This document shows positions 1 to 8,655 of a stretch of DNA of 64,000 bases, piece by piece (the stretch's first letter is position 1; the number at the start of each line of letters is the position of its first letter). The position numbers and the translations under genes are program-made. The notes beneath the pieces are model-generated. The model was not told where the DNA came from and made no database searches. It saw only the letters and a program-made list of their open reading frames with translations. The stretch comes from Gemmatimonadota bacterium (GTDB lineage: Bacteria; Gemmatimonadota; Gemmatimonadetes; Gemmatimonadales; Gemmatimonadaceae). The DNA is taken from assembly GCA_021299375.1 (NCBI GenBank), contig JAJTGR010000006.1, forward strand, positions 1 through 64,000, read 5' to 3'.

Positions 1-145
1 AAACGCGGCAGCACGAAACGCGGCAGCACGAAACGCGGCAGCACGAAACGCGGCAGCACGAAACGCGGCAGCACGAAACGCGGCAGCACGAAACGCGGCA
101 GCACGAAACACGGCAGCACGAAACGCGGCAGCACGAAACGCGGCA
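1..145. repeat. 15-bp tandem repeat array, left arm of a giant inverted repeat
   Basis: Nine complete copies and one partial copy of the 15-mer aaacgcggcagcacg run from the window edge to base 145. One copy has an A for G change (105-119). The array probably continues beyond the window. Its reverse complement is nearly the same as the right array at 217-288, so the two can pair. It lies just downstream of the RND pump stop codon and has no credible coding content. Confidence 0.95.
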
Positions 146-220
146 CCGACAACAGCGTCATGGGTGAGCGTGACTGCGGGTACCGCCGTTTCGATTACCC
201 ATGACGCCGTTCTCGGTGCC
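142..220. terminator. Core palindrome between the two 15-bp arrays
   Basis: A 24-base left arm (142-165) pairs with the right arm (197-220) with two mismatches. The arms begin and end with ggcaccgac and its near complement. The arrays on either side extend the stem. Placed directly after the pump gene, it probably acts as a transcription terminator or 3' end stabiliser for that operon. No T-tract is visible, so a termination role is inferred. A related palindrome occurs at 58132-58243. Confidence 0.6.
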
Positions 221-288
221 GCCGTTCGTGCTACCGCCGTTCGTGCTACCGCCGTTCGTGCTGCCGCCGTTCGTGCTGCCGCCGTTCG
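217..288. repeat. 15-bp tandem repeat array, right arm
   Basis: Four full copies plus one partial copy of tgctgccgccgttcg-type 15-mers, two with A for G changes. The array ends three bases before the RND gene stop codon complement at 292. Read on the minus strand it is the first sequence transcribed after the pump gene, and it can fold back on the array at 1-145. Confidence 0.9.
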
Positions 289-291
289 CCG

Positions 292-3200
292 TCAGTCCCC
301 ACCCACCGGCACCGGCGCCATCCCCCCGCCCGTCGCCATCTCCCGCTTCGGCGCGCGCCGCCGCTTCACCATCTGGTCGAGCAGCGTGTACACCACCGGC
401 GTCACGTACAGCGTGATCAGCTGCGAAAACGCCAGGCCGCCCACGACGGCGAGGCCGAGTGGTTGACGCGACTCGGCGCCGGCGCCGTAGCCCACCGCGA
501 TCGGCAGCGTCCCCATGAGCGCCGCCATGGTCGTCATCATGATCGGGCGGAAGCGCACACGCGCCGCCTCCATGATCGCGTCGTACGGCGACAGGCCGTC
601 CTTGCGCTCGGCCTCGGTGGCGAAGTCGATCATCATGATTGCATTCTTCTTGACCAGCCCGATGAGCATGATCACGCCGACATACGCGTACACGCTCAGG
701 TCCTTGCCGAAGATCATGAGCGTGGCCAGTGCACCGACCGCCGCGAAAGGCAGACCCGAGAGGATCGTGAGCGGGTGGATGTAGCTCTCGTACAGGATGC
801 CGAGCACCACGTAGATCACGAAGATCGCCACCACGAGCAGTGCCAGCAGGCCGCTCTGCGCCTGCGCGAAGGCCTGCGTGTCACCCGACAGCACACTCGT
901 CACGCCGGCGGGCAACACCGCGGCCGCCTCGCGCTGCACCGCGTCGACGGCCGTGCCGAGTGCCACGTTCGGTCGCGTGTTGAACGAGATGGAGACGGCC
1001 GGTTGTTGCCCGTTGTGCTGCACTGACTGGGGCCCGACCCCCTTGGTGAAGGTCGCCACCGCGCCGAGCGGGATCTGGTTGCCCGTGTTGGAGCGGATGA
1101 AGAGCTGGCTGAGGGCGGCGGGATCGCGCTGGAACTCCTCCTTCAGCTCGATGATGACCTGATACTGGTTGGTCTGGGTGTAGATCGTCGAGACCTGCCG
1201 CGATCCGTACGCGTTGTACAGCGCGTTCTCGATCTGGCTGGCGGTCACGCCGAGCGACGAGGCACGCTCGCGGTCGATCGTGACACCCACCTGCGGGTTC
1301 CCCACCTGCAGGTCACTCGAGATGTTCTCGAGTTCCGGCAGTTCGCGCATCCGCTGCTCGAGGGCGCGCGCCGACGTGTAGAGTTCGGCGATGTCGGCGC
1401 CCTGCAGCGACACCTGGTAGGCGCTGTTGCCGCGGCGCCCCCCGATGTTGATCGGCGGCGGGTTGCGGAAGAACACCTGCACGCCCGGCACCTGCGACGT
1501 AGCGCGGGTGAGCTCACGCATCACCTGGTCGACGTGCGGGCGCTGGGCGCGATCCTTGAGCGTGAGCTGCAGGCGGGCACTGTTGTTGCCGCCGAACGGC
1601 CCGCCACCGATGGACACCATCGTGTACTCGATGTACGGACTGGCCTGCAGGATTGCGCCGACCTCGCGCGCCTTGGCCGCCAGCGCGTCGTAGCCGATGC
1701 CTTCCGGCCCTTCCACCGAACCCTGAAGGCGGCCCGTGTCCTCCGACGGGATGAACCCCTTCGGAATGATGACGAACAAGCCGACCGTCGCCACGAGCGT
1801 CAAGGCACTGAACAGCATCGTCAGGCCGCGATGCTGCATGACCCACGCCAGCGACGACGTGTAGCCGCGCTCCGACGCCTGGTAGAGCCGCTCCACCGAG
1901 CGCCACTTCCCCTCGGCGGTCGCGTGCCCTTCCCCGCCCTTGAGGAACCTGGCCGACAGCATGGGCGTGAGCGTGAGCGAGACGAAGCCGGACACGAGAA
2001 TGGCCACGCCGATGGTGACGGCGAACTCGCGGAAGAGGCGGCCGATCAGCCCCGGCATGAACAGCAGGGGAATGAACACCGCCACCAGCGAGAGCGTCAT
2101 CGAGAGGATCGTGAAGCTGATCTCGCGTGAGCCATCCAGCGCCGCCCGCACCGGCGACTTCCCCATTTCCATGTGCCGCACGATGTTCTCGAGCATCACG
2201 ATGGCGTCGTCGACCACGAAGCCCACGGCGAGCGTGAGCGCCATGAGGGTGAGGTTGTTGAGGCTGTAGCCCAACGCCCACATCACGATGCACGTGCCGA
2301 TGATCGAGAACGGCAGCGCGAGCGATGGGATGATCGTGGCCCGCACGTTGCGCAGGAACAGGAAGATCACCAGCACGACCAGCGCCACGGTGAGCGCAAG
2401 CGTGAACTGCACGTCCCACACCGAGTGCTCGATGCTCTCGGCGCGGTTGAAGATGGTCATGACCTGCACACTCTGCGGGAGCTGCGGAATGAGCTTCTCC
2501 ATCTCCGCCTGCACCGCCTTGGCGGTGGCCACCGTGTTCACGCCGGGCTGGCGGATGATGGCCAGCGAGATGTTCTGGCGGCCGTTGACCTCACTGAAGC
2601 CGCGCAGCTGCTGCAACCCGTCGAAGACGTTGCCGAGATCGCCGAGGCGCACTGGTGTGCCGTTGCGGTAGGCGACCACCAGCTGCCGGAACTCGGCGGC
2701 GTTCCGGAGCTGGCCCGTGGCCTGCAGCGTGAACGCCTGGTTGGGCCCCATGAGGACGCCAGCCGGCGAGTTGGAGTTGCCCTGGTTGATGGCTTGCTGC
2801 ACCTCGTCGATGCCGATACCGCGCTGCGCGAGCGCGCTGGGGTCGAGCTGGACACGTACCGCATACTTGGCCGAGCCATACACCTGCACCTGCGCCACAC
2901 CCGACACGGTGCTGAGGCGCTGGCCGATGAAGGTCTCGGCGTACTCGTTGAGCTCCGGCCGCGAGAGCACGTCGGAGTTGAGCGAGTACATCATGATCGG
3001 CGAGTCGGCCGCATTGGCCTTGTTGTACGAGGGCGGATTGATGCCCTGCGGCAGTTGGCGCAGCGTCTTGGAGATCGCCGACTGCACGTCGGCAGCCGCC
3101 TTGTCGATGTCCCGTTCGAGATTGAACTGAATCGTGACGTTCGTGCTGCCCTGCGAGCTCGAGGAGGTGATGTTGTCGATGCCCGAGATGGTCGCGAACT

Positions 3201-3459
3201 GCTGCTCGAGCGGCGTGGCGACCGACGTGGCCATGACCTCCGGGCTCGCGCCGGGCAGGTTCGCCGAGACCGTGATGGTGGGATAGTCGATCGTCGGCAG
3301 GTCGCTCACCGGCAGGCGCTGGTAGGCCACGATGCCGAAGATCAGGAGCGCCGTCATCACCAGCGTCGTCATGACCGGCCGTGTGATCCAGAGCTCGCTG
3401 AGGTTCAAGCCGCCGACGACCTCGTCGGGCGCGCCCTGCGGAGCCTGTCGCCCACTCAT
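292..3459 (-). CDS. RND multidrug efflux pump, AcrB/MdtC-like inner-membrane transporter
   Basis: Predicted proton-driven exporter of the hydrophobe/amphiphile efflux RND family, 1055 residues, the usual length. The first transmembrane helix follows the SELWITRPVMTTL segment. The DD pair in the VGFVVDDAIVMLENI helix (about residue 413) and the Lys in LVKKNAIMMIDFA match the proton-relay residues of AcrB. The sequence resembles MdtB/MdtC more than AcrB. The start overlaps the stop of the adaptor gene by four bases, so the pair is an operon. No outer-membrane TolC-like factor lies in the window. The substrate cannot be told from sequence. Confidence 0.95.
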   Translation of the reverse strand: MSGRQAPQGAPDEVVGGLNLSELWITRPVMTTLVMTALLIFGIVAYQRLPVSDLPTIDYPTITVSANLPGASPEVMATSVATPLEQQFATISGIDNITSSSSQGSTNVTIQFNLERDIDKAAADVQSAISKTLRQLPQGINPPSYNKANAADSPIMMYSLNSDVLSRPELNEYAETFIGQRLSTVSGVAQVQVYGSAKYAVRVQLDPSALAQRGIGIDEVQQAINQGNSNSPAGVLMGPNQAFTLQATGQLRNAAEFRQLVVAYRNGTPVRLGDLGNVFDGLQQLRGFSEVNGRQNISLAIIRQPGVNTVATAKAVQAEMEKLIPQLPQSVQVMTIFNRAESIEHSVWDVQFTLALTVALVVLVIFLFLRNVRATIIPSLALPFSIIGTCIVMWALGYSLNNLTLMALTLAVGFVVDDAIVMLENIVRHMEMGKSPVRAALDGSREISFTILSMTLSLVAVFIPLLFMPGLIGRLFREFAVTIGVAILVSGFVSLTLTPMLSARFLKGGEGHATAEGKWRSVERLYQASERGYTSSLAWVMQHRGLTMLFSALTLVATVGLFVIIPKGFIPSEDTGRLQGSVEGPEGIGYDALAAKAREVGAILQASPYIEYTMVSIGGGPFGGNNSARLQLTLKDRAQRPHVDQVMRELTRATSQVPGVQVFFRNPPPINIGGRRGNSAYQVSLQGADIAELYTSARALEQRMRELPELENISSDLQVGNPQVGVTIDRERASSLGVTASQIENALYNAYGSRQVSTIYTQTNQYQVIIELKEEFQRDPAALSQLFIRSNTGNQIPLGAVATFTKGVGPQSVQHNGQQPAVSISFNTRPNVALGTAVDAVQREAAAVLPAGVTSVLSGDTQAFAQAQSGLLALLVVAIFVIYVVLGILYESYIHPLTILSGLPFAAVGALATLMIFGKDLSVYAYVGVIMLIGLVKKNAIMMIDFATEAERKDGLSPYDAIMEAARVRFRPIMMTTMAALMGTLPIAVGYGAGAESRQPLGLAVVGGLAFSQLITLYVTPVVYTLLDQMVKRRRAPKREMATGGGMAPVPVGGD

Positions 3460-4703
3460 CGGCCCTGCCCTCCCTGACTTCCGGATGTGGTGCCGCCCGT
3501 CTCACCACCGGGACGTCCACCGCCGTTGCGACCACCGCCGTTGCGACCGCCGCGGCCTCCGCCGCTCGGCGCCGCGCCGCGGAGCTGGACCTTGGCACCG
3601 TCGCGCAGTCGGGTCTGGCCCTCGGTCACGACGCGTTCGCCGCCCACGAGCCCACTGTCGATCTTCACCATCGTTCCCGACGGGCGCCCCACCTTGACCG
3701 GGTTGCGCTTCACCTTGTCGCCATCGAGCACATACACAAACGTCGAAGTGCCCGACGTGACCACCGCTTCCGACGGAATCGTCACCGCGTCCTGGTCCAC
3801 GCTGAGCTGCAGCGCGACGGTCACGAACTGCCCGGGCCAGAGCGCCCGGTCCTGATTCGGCACCTCCGCCTTGAGCAGCACGGAGCCGGTGGCGCGATCG
3901 ACCTGGTTGTCCACGAAGATCAGCGTACCGGTGACCGCGGCCGAGCTGTCGGTGCCCGACGGCGTGACCCGCACGGCCAACGCCTTGTCGATACCGGCGC
4001 GCTTGCGCAGCTCTTCGAAGTCGCGCTCCGGTACCGGAAAGCGCACGAGCACGGGCCGCAGTTCGTTGATCGTCACCAGCTGGTCGGTGGACGCCCGCAC
4101 GAGCGACCCCGCCTTGTACAGCAGCTGACCGGTCCGCCCGGTAATGGGTGCCTTGACGGTGGTGTTCTCGAGATCGAAGCGCGCGCGTTCGAGTGACGCC
4201 TGGCCGGCAGCGACGGTTGCCGTCAGCGCCGACACCTCGGCGAAGGTCTGGTCGAGCTGCTGCTTGGTGACATAGCCGTCCTTGGCGAGCGCGGCGAAGC
4301 GCACCGAGTCGGCGCGGGCGCGGGTCAGCGTGGCGTCGTCGCGCGCCAGCGTGGCCTGCACCCGTTCGAGCTCGGCTCGGAACGGACGCGGATCGATCTG
4401 GAAGAGGACCTGCCCCTCACGCACCTCTTCACCCTCCGCGATGGCGATGCGGGTGAGCTGGCCGGACACCAGCGACTGCACGGCAACAGTGCGGTTGGGT
4501 TCGACCTGCCCGTTCGCCACCACGACGTACGGGAGGGGGCCCTTGGCCGCCGCCAGCACGGTCACCGTAGGGGTGGGCCGCTGCGGCGGGGGCGCCTTCT
4601 TGCAGGCCCCCACGACGGCGAGCAGCAAGCCGGCCGCGACGAGAGCAACGGGCGATATCGAGAGCCGGCGCGAGTGACGCGCTGGCGAGACAATGTCTGG
4701 CAT
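3456..4703 (-). CDS. RND efflux periplasmic adaptor (membrane fusion protein)
   Basis: HlyD/AcrA-family adaptor of 415 residues that should link the pump to an outer-membrane channel. The N-terminus carries a hydrophobic stretch ending in a VVGAC lipobox, so it is probably a lipoprotein. It has the usual order: barrel-sandwich half motif (VVANGQVEPNRTVAVQS), coiled coil, second half motif (NTTVKAPITGRTGQLLY), beta-barrel. The last 35 residues are an unusual Gly/Arg/Asn/Ser-rich low-complexity tail. No clear ribosome binding site precedes the chosen ATG, so the start is approximate. Confidence 0.93.
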   Translation of the reverse strand: MPDIVSPARHSRRLSISPVALVAAGLLLAVVGACKKAPPPQRPTPTVTVLAAAKGPLPYVVVANGQVEPNRTVAVQSLVSGQLTRIAIAEGEEVREGQVLFQIDPRPFRAELERVQATLARDDATLTRARADSVRFAALAKDGYVTKQQLDQTFAEVSALTATVAAGQASLERARFDLENTTVKAPITGRTGQLLYKAGSLVRASTDQLVTINELRPVLVRFPVPERDFEELRKRAGIDKALAVRVTPSGTDSSAAVTGTLIFVDNQVDRATGSVLLKAEVPNQDRALWPGQFVTVALQLSVDQDAVTIPSEAVVTSGTSTFVYVLDGDKVKRNPVKVGRPSGTMVKIDSGLVGGERVVTEGQTRLRDGAKVQLRGAAPSGGGRGGRNGGGRNGGGRPGGETGGTTSGSQGGQGR

Positions 4704-4730
4704 TCGCTGGGCGAACGGCGGGGCTGAAGT

Positions 4731-4760
4731 GACGCCCCCCCCAGTCCGGCTGGGGGCGTC
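4731..4760. terminator. GC-rich hairpin between PDZ gene and efflux operon
   Basis: Nine-base perfect stem, gacgccccc (4731-4739) with gggggcgtc (4752-4760). It lies after the minus-strand PDZ gene and just before the adaptor start. No T-run follows on the minus strand, so it could be a terminator or a leader structure. Confidence 0.5.
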
Positions 4761-4858
4761 GTTGGATGTAGCTAGATAACGTCAGCCGCGGGTCCAGCGT
4801 TGCCGAACAGGGACGGCGCAGAGCAGCCCGTGACACGACGGGGGCCGCCGCGCGACGA

Positions 4859-5989
4859 TTACAGGGCCGAGATGGTCCGGCGGAGGGACATCCGGACCGG
4901 CGCGCCGTTGCGCAGGTCCCCTTCCAGCCCGCGGACGTCCTCGCGCAGACGCTGCCTGAGTTCGTCGAGGGACTCCCGCATCCGGACACCGTCGAATTCG
5001 AGCACCCGGCCATCGGGCCGGATGATCCGGACCTCGCCCTCTCCCGGCGGCGCCGGCGTCCAGGTGGCCCGTGGAGGGCGCGGCCCCGACGGAGTCATGA
5101 TCCGGATCTCACGGTCGCCGATGCTCACGCCGAAGTCTGACGACGGCAGGTCCGACGCCCGGACGGCCGTGACCGACACGTCCCGGTACCGGCCATTGCC
5201 GTAGACCCGCAGGGAGACCGTCTGCCCCGGAGCCATCTTCTGCACCTCGCGGACGAACCGATCGGCCCGCGCCGAGGCGGACTGGGCGTCTTCGACGTCT
5301 TCCCGGGGGATCCGAACGTCCACGCCGTTCACGGCCGCGATCCGCTCGCCCTCGATGATGCCGGCCTTCTCGGCAGGCCCGCCGGTGACCACGCTGCTGA
5401 CGAACAGCCCGAGCGTGTCGCGGGCGTTGCCGGCGGCGCCGATGCTGAGCCCCACCATGCCGCGCGAGTCGCTGGCGCTCTCGGCCCGCCGTTCGCGGGT
5501 CGTGACCCGCCGCTCCTCCACGCGCTGGAGATCGGCGGCCGAGACCGTCTTGATGGCGACCGACCGGCTGGCGGTGCCGCTCCGCACCTGCAGGGTAACC
5601 TCGTCGCCGGGCTTGGCCTTGGCGAGCACCCGCTGCAGCCGCCGCTGGGCCAGGCCGGTGAGCGCCAGGTCTTCGGCGTCCGCCCGAGCCACCTTGAGGC
5701 TCACGCCGTTGATGGCCGTCAGGCGGTCCCCGGCCTTGACGCCTGCCTTGGCCGCCGGGCCCTCGGCCTCGACGGCCTCGAGCAGCACGCCCGCGGTATC
5801 GGCGGTCGAGCCGGCGCCGAGGGTCACGCCAAGGACGGCCCGATCGGCTGCCGTGGTCCAACTGAAGGCACCGCCGGCGGACGGCAGCCGGAGGACGCGG
5901 GTTTCGCGCGGCTGCGCGGTGAGCGGCGCGCTGACACAGGGCACCGCGGCGAGCGACAGCGTCGCCACGGCGAGTCGGAATCGGGGCAT
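4859..5989 (-). CDS. Secreted protein with two PDZ domains
   Basis: 376-residue exported protein. The N-terminus is a classical signal peptide with likely cleavage after PLTAQ. The first PDZ domain spans about residues 50-150 (VLLEAVEAEGPAAKAGVKAGDRL), the second about 175-285 (GLFVSSVVTGGPAEKAGIIEGERI). No protease domain is attached, so unlike DegP it is probably a substrate-binding or scaffold protein in the periplasm. A C-terminal stretch rich in Arg, Glu and Asp may form a helix. It is a single gene between leuS and the efflux operon, with terminator-like hairpins on both sides. Function unknown. Confidence 0.85.
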   Translation of the reverse strand: MPRFRLAVATLSLAAVPCVSAPLTAQPRETRVLRLPSAGGAFSWTTAADRAVLGVTLGAGSTADTAGVLLEAVEAEGPAAKAGVKAGDRLTAINGVSLKVARADAEDLALTGLAQRRLQRVLAKAKPGDEVTLQVRSGTASRSVAIKTVSAADLQRVEERRVTTRERRAESASDSRGMVGLSIGAAGNARDTLGLFVSSVVTGGPAEKAGIIEGERIAAVNGVDVRIPREDVEDAQSASARADRFVREVQKMAPGQTVSLRVYGNGRYRDVSVTAVRASDLPSSDFGVSIGDREIRIMTPSGPRPPRATWTPAPPGEGEVRIIRPDGRVLEFDGVRMRESLDELRQRLREDVRGLEGDLRNGAPVRMSLRRTISAL

Positions 5990-6028
5990 GATGGAGTCCT
6001 GATGAAGTGTTGCCCATCCGACACGACA

Positions 6029-6058
6029 ACGCGCGACAGGGTTTCCCCCGTCGCGCGT
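6029..6058 (-). terminator. Hairpin after leuS
   Basis: Nine-base stem acgcgcgac (6029-6037) with gtcgcgcgt (6050-6058), with further G/C pairing inside. It sits between the leuS stop and the PDZ gene start, so it probably terminates leuS. No strong T-tract is present. Confidence 0.55.
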
Positions 6059-6088
6059 CGTGGCCTGCCCATCACACCCAGGCGGCGG

Positions 6089-8521
6089 TCACACCACGAT
6101 GTTGAGCAGCCGCTTGGGGACGAAGATCACCTTCTTGGGGTCGCCCGTCACGAACTTCGCGACGCCGTCATCCGCGAGGGCCATGGCCATCGCGGCCTCC
6201 TGCGCGACGTCCACCGGCACGCGCAGCTTGCCGCGCAGCTTGCCGTTGACCTGCACCACGAGATCGACCTCGTCATCCACCAGCATTGCGGGATCGAAGG
6301 CGGGCCAGCCGGCGTCGAAGACGCTCGTGGTGTGCCCCAGCGCCTCCCAGCAGTCCTCGGCCAGATGCGGTGCGTATGGCGCCACCAGCTGGACGAGTGG
6401 CCGCACCTCGTCGCGATGCGGCACCCGCTCGCCGCGCCGCACCACATTGATGTACTCCATCATCGCCGCGATGGCGGTGTTGTAGCCGAGGTTCGCGGTA
6501 TCCTCGCCGACCTTCCTGATGGTGCGATGCAGCTTGCGCACCACGTCGGGCTCCGGTGCGCCGTCGCTCGTCGCGTCGCGCACCGACGCCCACAGCCGAT
6601 CGAGGAACCGGCGCACGCCGCTGATGCCCTGATCGCGGAAATCGCCGCCTTCCTCGTAGGGCCCGAGGAACATGAGGTACATGCGGAACGCGTCGGCGCC
6701 CCACTCCTCCATGTACTGGTCGGGATTGATGACGTTGCCCTTCGACTTCGACATCTTCGCGCCCTCGCGAATGATCATGCCGTGGGCGCGGAAGCGCGTG
6801 AACGGCTCCTCGAAGTCGATGTGCCCGCCGTCCTTCAGCACCATGGTGATGAAGCGGGAGTAGAGCAGGTGCAGCACGGCGTGTTCGTTGCCGCCGATGT
6901 ACGAGTTCACCGGTAGCCACGTCGTCGTGCGCACCGCATCGAACGGCACGTCGTCGCGCGTGGCGCTCGGATAGCGCAGGAAGTACCAGGCGCTGTCGAG
7001 GAACGTGTCGCTCACATCCGTCTCGCGGCGCGCGCTCTTGCCGCAGGTGGGACACAGCACGCGGTACCACTCCTCGTGGCGCGCGAGCGGCGAGATGCCG
7101 CTGTCGTCGGGCTTGAAGTCGGGGATGTTGGGGAGCACCACCGGCAGCTGCGACTCGGGCACCGGCACGGCGCCGCAGTCATCGCAGTAGATGATGGGAA
7201 TCGGCGGACCCCAGTACCGCTGCCGCGAGATGCACCAGTCGTGCAGGCGATAGTTGGTCACCGCCGTGGCATGCTGCCGCCCGGCGAGCCACTCGGTCAC
7301 GGTCCGCTTGGCGTCCGCCACCGACAGCCCATCGAACTGGGCGGAGTTCACGAGGCGGCCGCCCTCGTCGTCGGTGAAGGCGGCGTCGCCCAACGGGGTG
7401 TCGGCCGCGTCATCAGGACCGGCCACCACCCGTACGATGGGGAGCCCGAACACCTGCGCAAACTCGAAGTCACGCTCGTCGTGCCCGGGCACGGCCATGA
7501 TCGCGCCGGTGCCGTACTCCATGAGTACATAGTCGGCGATCCACACCGGGATGTTCTGCCGGGTGGCGGGGTTCACCGCGTAGGCCCCGGTGAACACGCC
7601 GGTCTTCTCGCGCGTGCTCTTGCGCGAGATGAGGTCCTGCTTCTTGGTGGCGTCCTGGTACGCACTCACCGCGGCGCGCTGGGCGTCGGTGGTGAGCGTG
7701 TCCACCAGCGGATGCTCGGGCGCCAGCACCAGGTACGTGGCGCCGAAAATGGTGTCGGCGCGCGTCGTGAACACCGTGACGCGCACGTCGTGGTCCGCAA
7801 TATCGAAGGTGAGCTGCGCGCCCTCCGACTTCCCGATCCAGTTGCGCTGGGCCTGCTTGGTGATGGGCGACCAGTCGAGCCAGTCGAGATTCTGCAGGAG
7901 GCGCGGCGCGTACTCGGAGATGCGGAAGAACCATTGCTCGAGGAACCGCTGCTCCACGGGTGTACCACAACGCTCGCACAGCCCGCCCTCCACCTGCTCA
8001 TTGGCGAGCACCGTCTTGTCGGTGGGGCACCAGTTGACCGCGGCGGCCTTCTTGTACGCGAGCCCCTGCTTGTGCAGCTGCAGGAAGACCCATTGCGTCC
8101 ACTTGTAGTACTCGGGACTCGAGGTGTCGACCTTCTGCCGCCAGTCCACCATGAACCCCGCGCGCCCCAGCTGCCGCGTGAAGTTGGCGACGTTCTTCGG
8201 CGTGAGCTCCATGGGGTGCGCGCCGATCTTGAGCGCGTAATTCTCCGAGTGGATGCCGAACGCGTCGAAGCCGAGCGGCTGGAACACGTCGTGCCCGAGC
8301 AGCCGGTGGAAGCGCGCCGAGATGTCGCTGCCGGTAAAGGCGAAGAGGTTCCCCACGTGCAGCCCTTCGGCGCTCGGATACGGGAACATCATCAGCGCGT
8401 AGAACGGCCGCTCCGGATTCTCGAGCTTGGCCTGATTGGTGCCGCGCTCAGTCCACCGGGACTGCCACTTGGGCTCGACGAGCTTGGGGTCGTACGGGGT
8501 CGGGAGATCGAGTTCAGCCAT
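6089..8521 (-). CDS. leuS: Leucyl-tRNA synthetase
   Basis: Cytoplasmic class I aminoacyl-tRNA synthetase that charges tRNA-Leu; 810 residues from the chosen start. The HIGH-type motif appears as HVGN near residue 54 and the KMSKS loop (KMSKSKGN) near residue 592. A CP1 editing insertion with the threonine-rich editing pocket and zinc-ribbon cysteines (CERCGTP, CPTCGK) is visible. The ATG at 8521 gives the conserved MAELDLPTPYDP start; an in-frame start 63 bases upstream would add a non-conserved leader through the repeat region. A TATCTT box lies six bases before this ATG and no ribosome binding site is seen, so the mRNA may be leaderless. Confidence 0.97.
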   Translation of the reverse strand: MAELDLPTPYDPKLVEPKWQSRWTERGTNQAKLENPERPFYALMMFPYPSAEGLHVGNLFAFTGSDISARFHRLLGHDVFQPLGFDAFGIHSENYALKIGAHPMELTPKNVANFTRQLGRAGFMVDWRQKVDTSSPEYYKWTQWVFLQLHKQGLAYKKAAAVNWCPTDKTVLANEQVEGGLCERCGTPVEQRFLEQWFFRISEYAPRLLQNLDWLDWSPITKQAQRNWIGKSEGAQLTFDIADHDVRVTVFTTRADTIFGATYLVLAPEHPLVDTLTTDAQRAAVSAYQDATKKQDLISRKSTREKTGVFTGAYAVNPATRQNIPVWIADYVLMEYGTGAIMAVPGHDERDFEFAQVFGLPIVRVVAGPDDAADTPLGDAAFTDDEGGRLVNSAQFDGLSVADAKRTVTEWLAGRQHATAVTNYRLHDWCISRQRYWGPPIPIIYCDDCGAVPVPESQLPVVLPNIPDFKPDDSGISPLARHEEWYRVLCPTCGKSARRETDVSDTFLDSAWYFLRYPSATRDDVPFDAVRTTTWLPVNSYIGGNEHAVLHLLYSRFITMVLKDGGHIDFEEPFTRFRAHGMIIREGAKMSKSKGNVINPDQYMEEWGADAFRMYLMFLGPYEEGGDFRDQGISGVRRFLDRLWASVRDATSDGAPEPDVVRKLHRTIRKVGEDTANLGYNTAIAAMMEYINVVRRGERVPHRDEVRPLVQLVAPYAPHLAEDCWEALGHTTSVFDAGWPAFDPAMLVDDEVDLVVQVNGKLRGKLRVPVDVAQEAAMAMALADDGVAKFVTGDPKKVIFVPKRLLNIVV

Positions 8522-8527
8522 GAGTGA

Positions 8528-8533
8528 AAGATA
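8528..8533 (-). promoter_or_regulatory. Candidate -10 element of leuS (leaderless start)
   Basis: TATCTT on the minus strand, six bases before the leuS ATG. At normal -10 spacing transcription would begin at or within a base or two of the ATG. No convincing -35 is seen; four 20-bp-spaced motifs occupy that place. Inference only. Confidence 0.45.
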
Positions 8534-8540
8534 ACTGCCA

Positions 8541-8620
8541 CGACGGTCGGGGTACCGCCACCACGGTCGGGGGAACCTCACCACGGTCGGCGGGCAGCCT
8601 GGACGGTCGGGCCGTACCCC
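8541..8620. repeat. Four motifs at exact 20-bp spacing upstream of leuS
   Basis: The octamer acggtcgg occurs at 8543, 8563, 8583 and 8603, spaced exactly 20 bases, with unrelated sequence between copies. That is close to two helical turns, so all copies face one side of the helix. They cover the region upstream of the candidate leuS -10. Inverted ccgacc copies follow at 8639 and 8651. The array may bind a regulator in a cooperative way. Confidence 0.7.
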
Positions 8621-8645
8621 GACTCTGGTAGCAGTGCCCCGACCG
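8604..8645 (-). terminator. Possible hairpin after the asparaginase gene
   Basis: cggtcggg (8604-8611) can pair with the ccccgaccg at 8637-8645 across a 25-base loop. It lies downstream of the minus-strand glycosylasparaginase stop and includes the fourth motif of the leuS upstream array. Confidence 0.35.
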
Positions 8646-8655
8646 AGACCCCGAC

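Noticed and set aside
1-290. CRISPR array
   Set aside because: The 15-bp units are contiguous with no spacers, and the two halves are in opposite orientation.
2173-3477. 434-residue plus-strand frame opposite the RND pump
   Set aside because: Low-complexity antisense shadow rich in His, Arg and Glu; the RND gene on the other strand is unambiguous.
8541-8620. Plasmid-type replication iterons
   Set aside because: Spacing looks iteron-like, but there is no rep gene or AT-rich segment and the site lies upstream of leuS.
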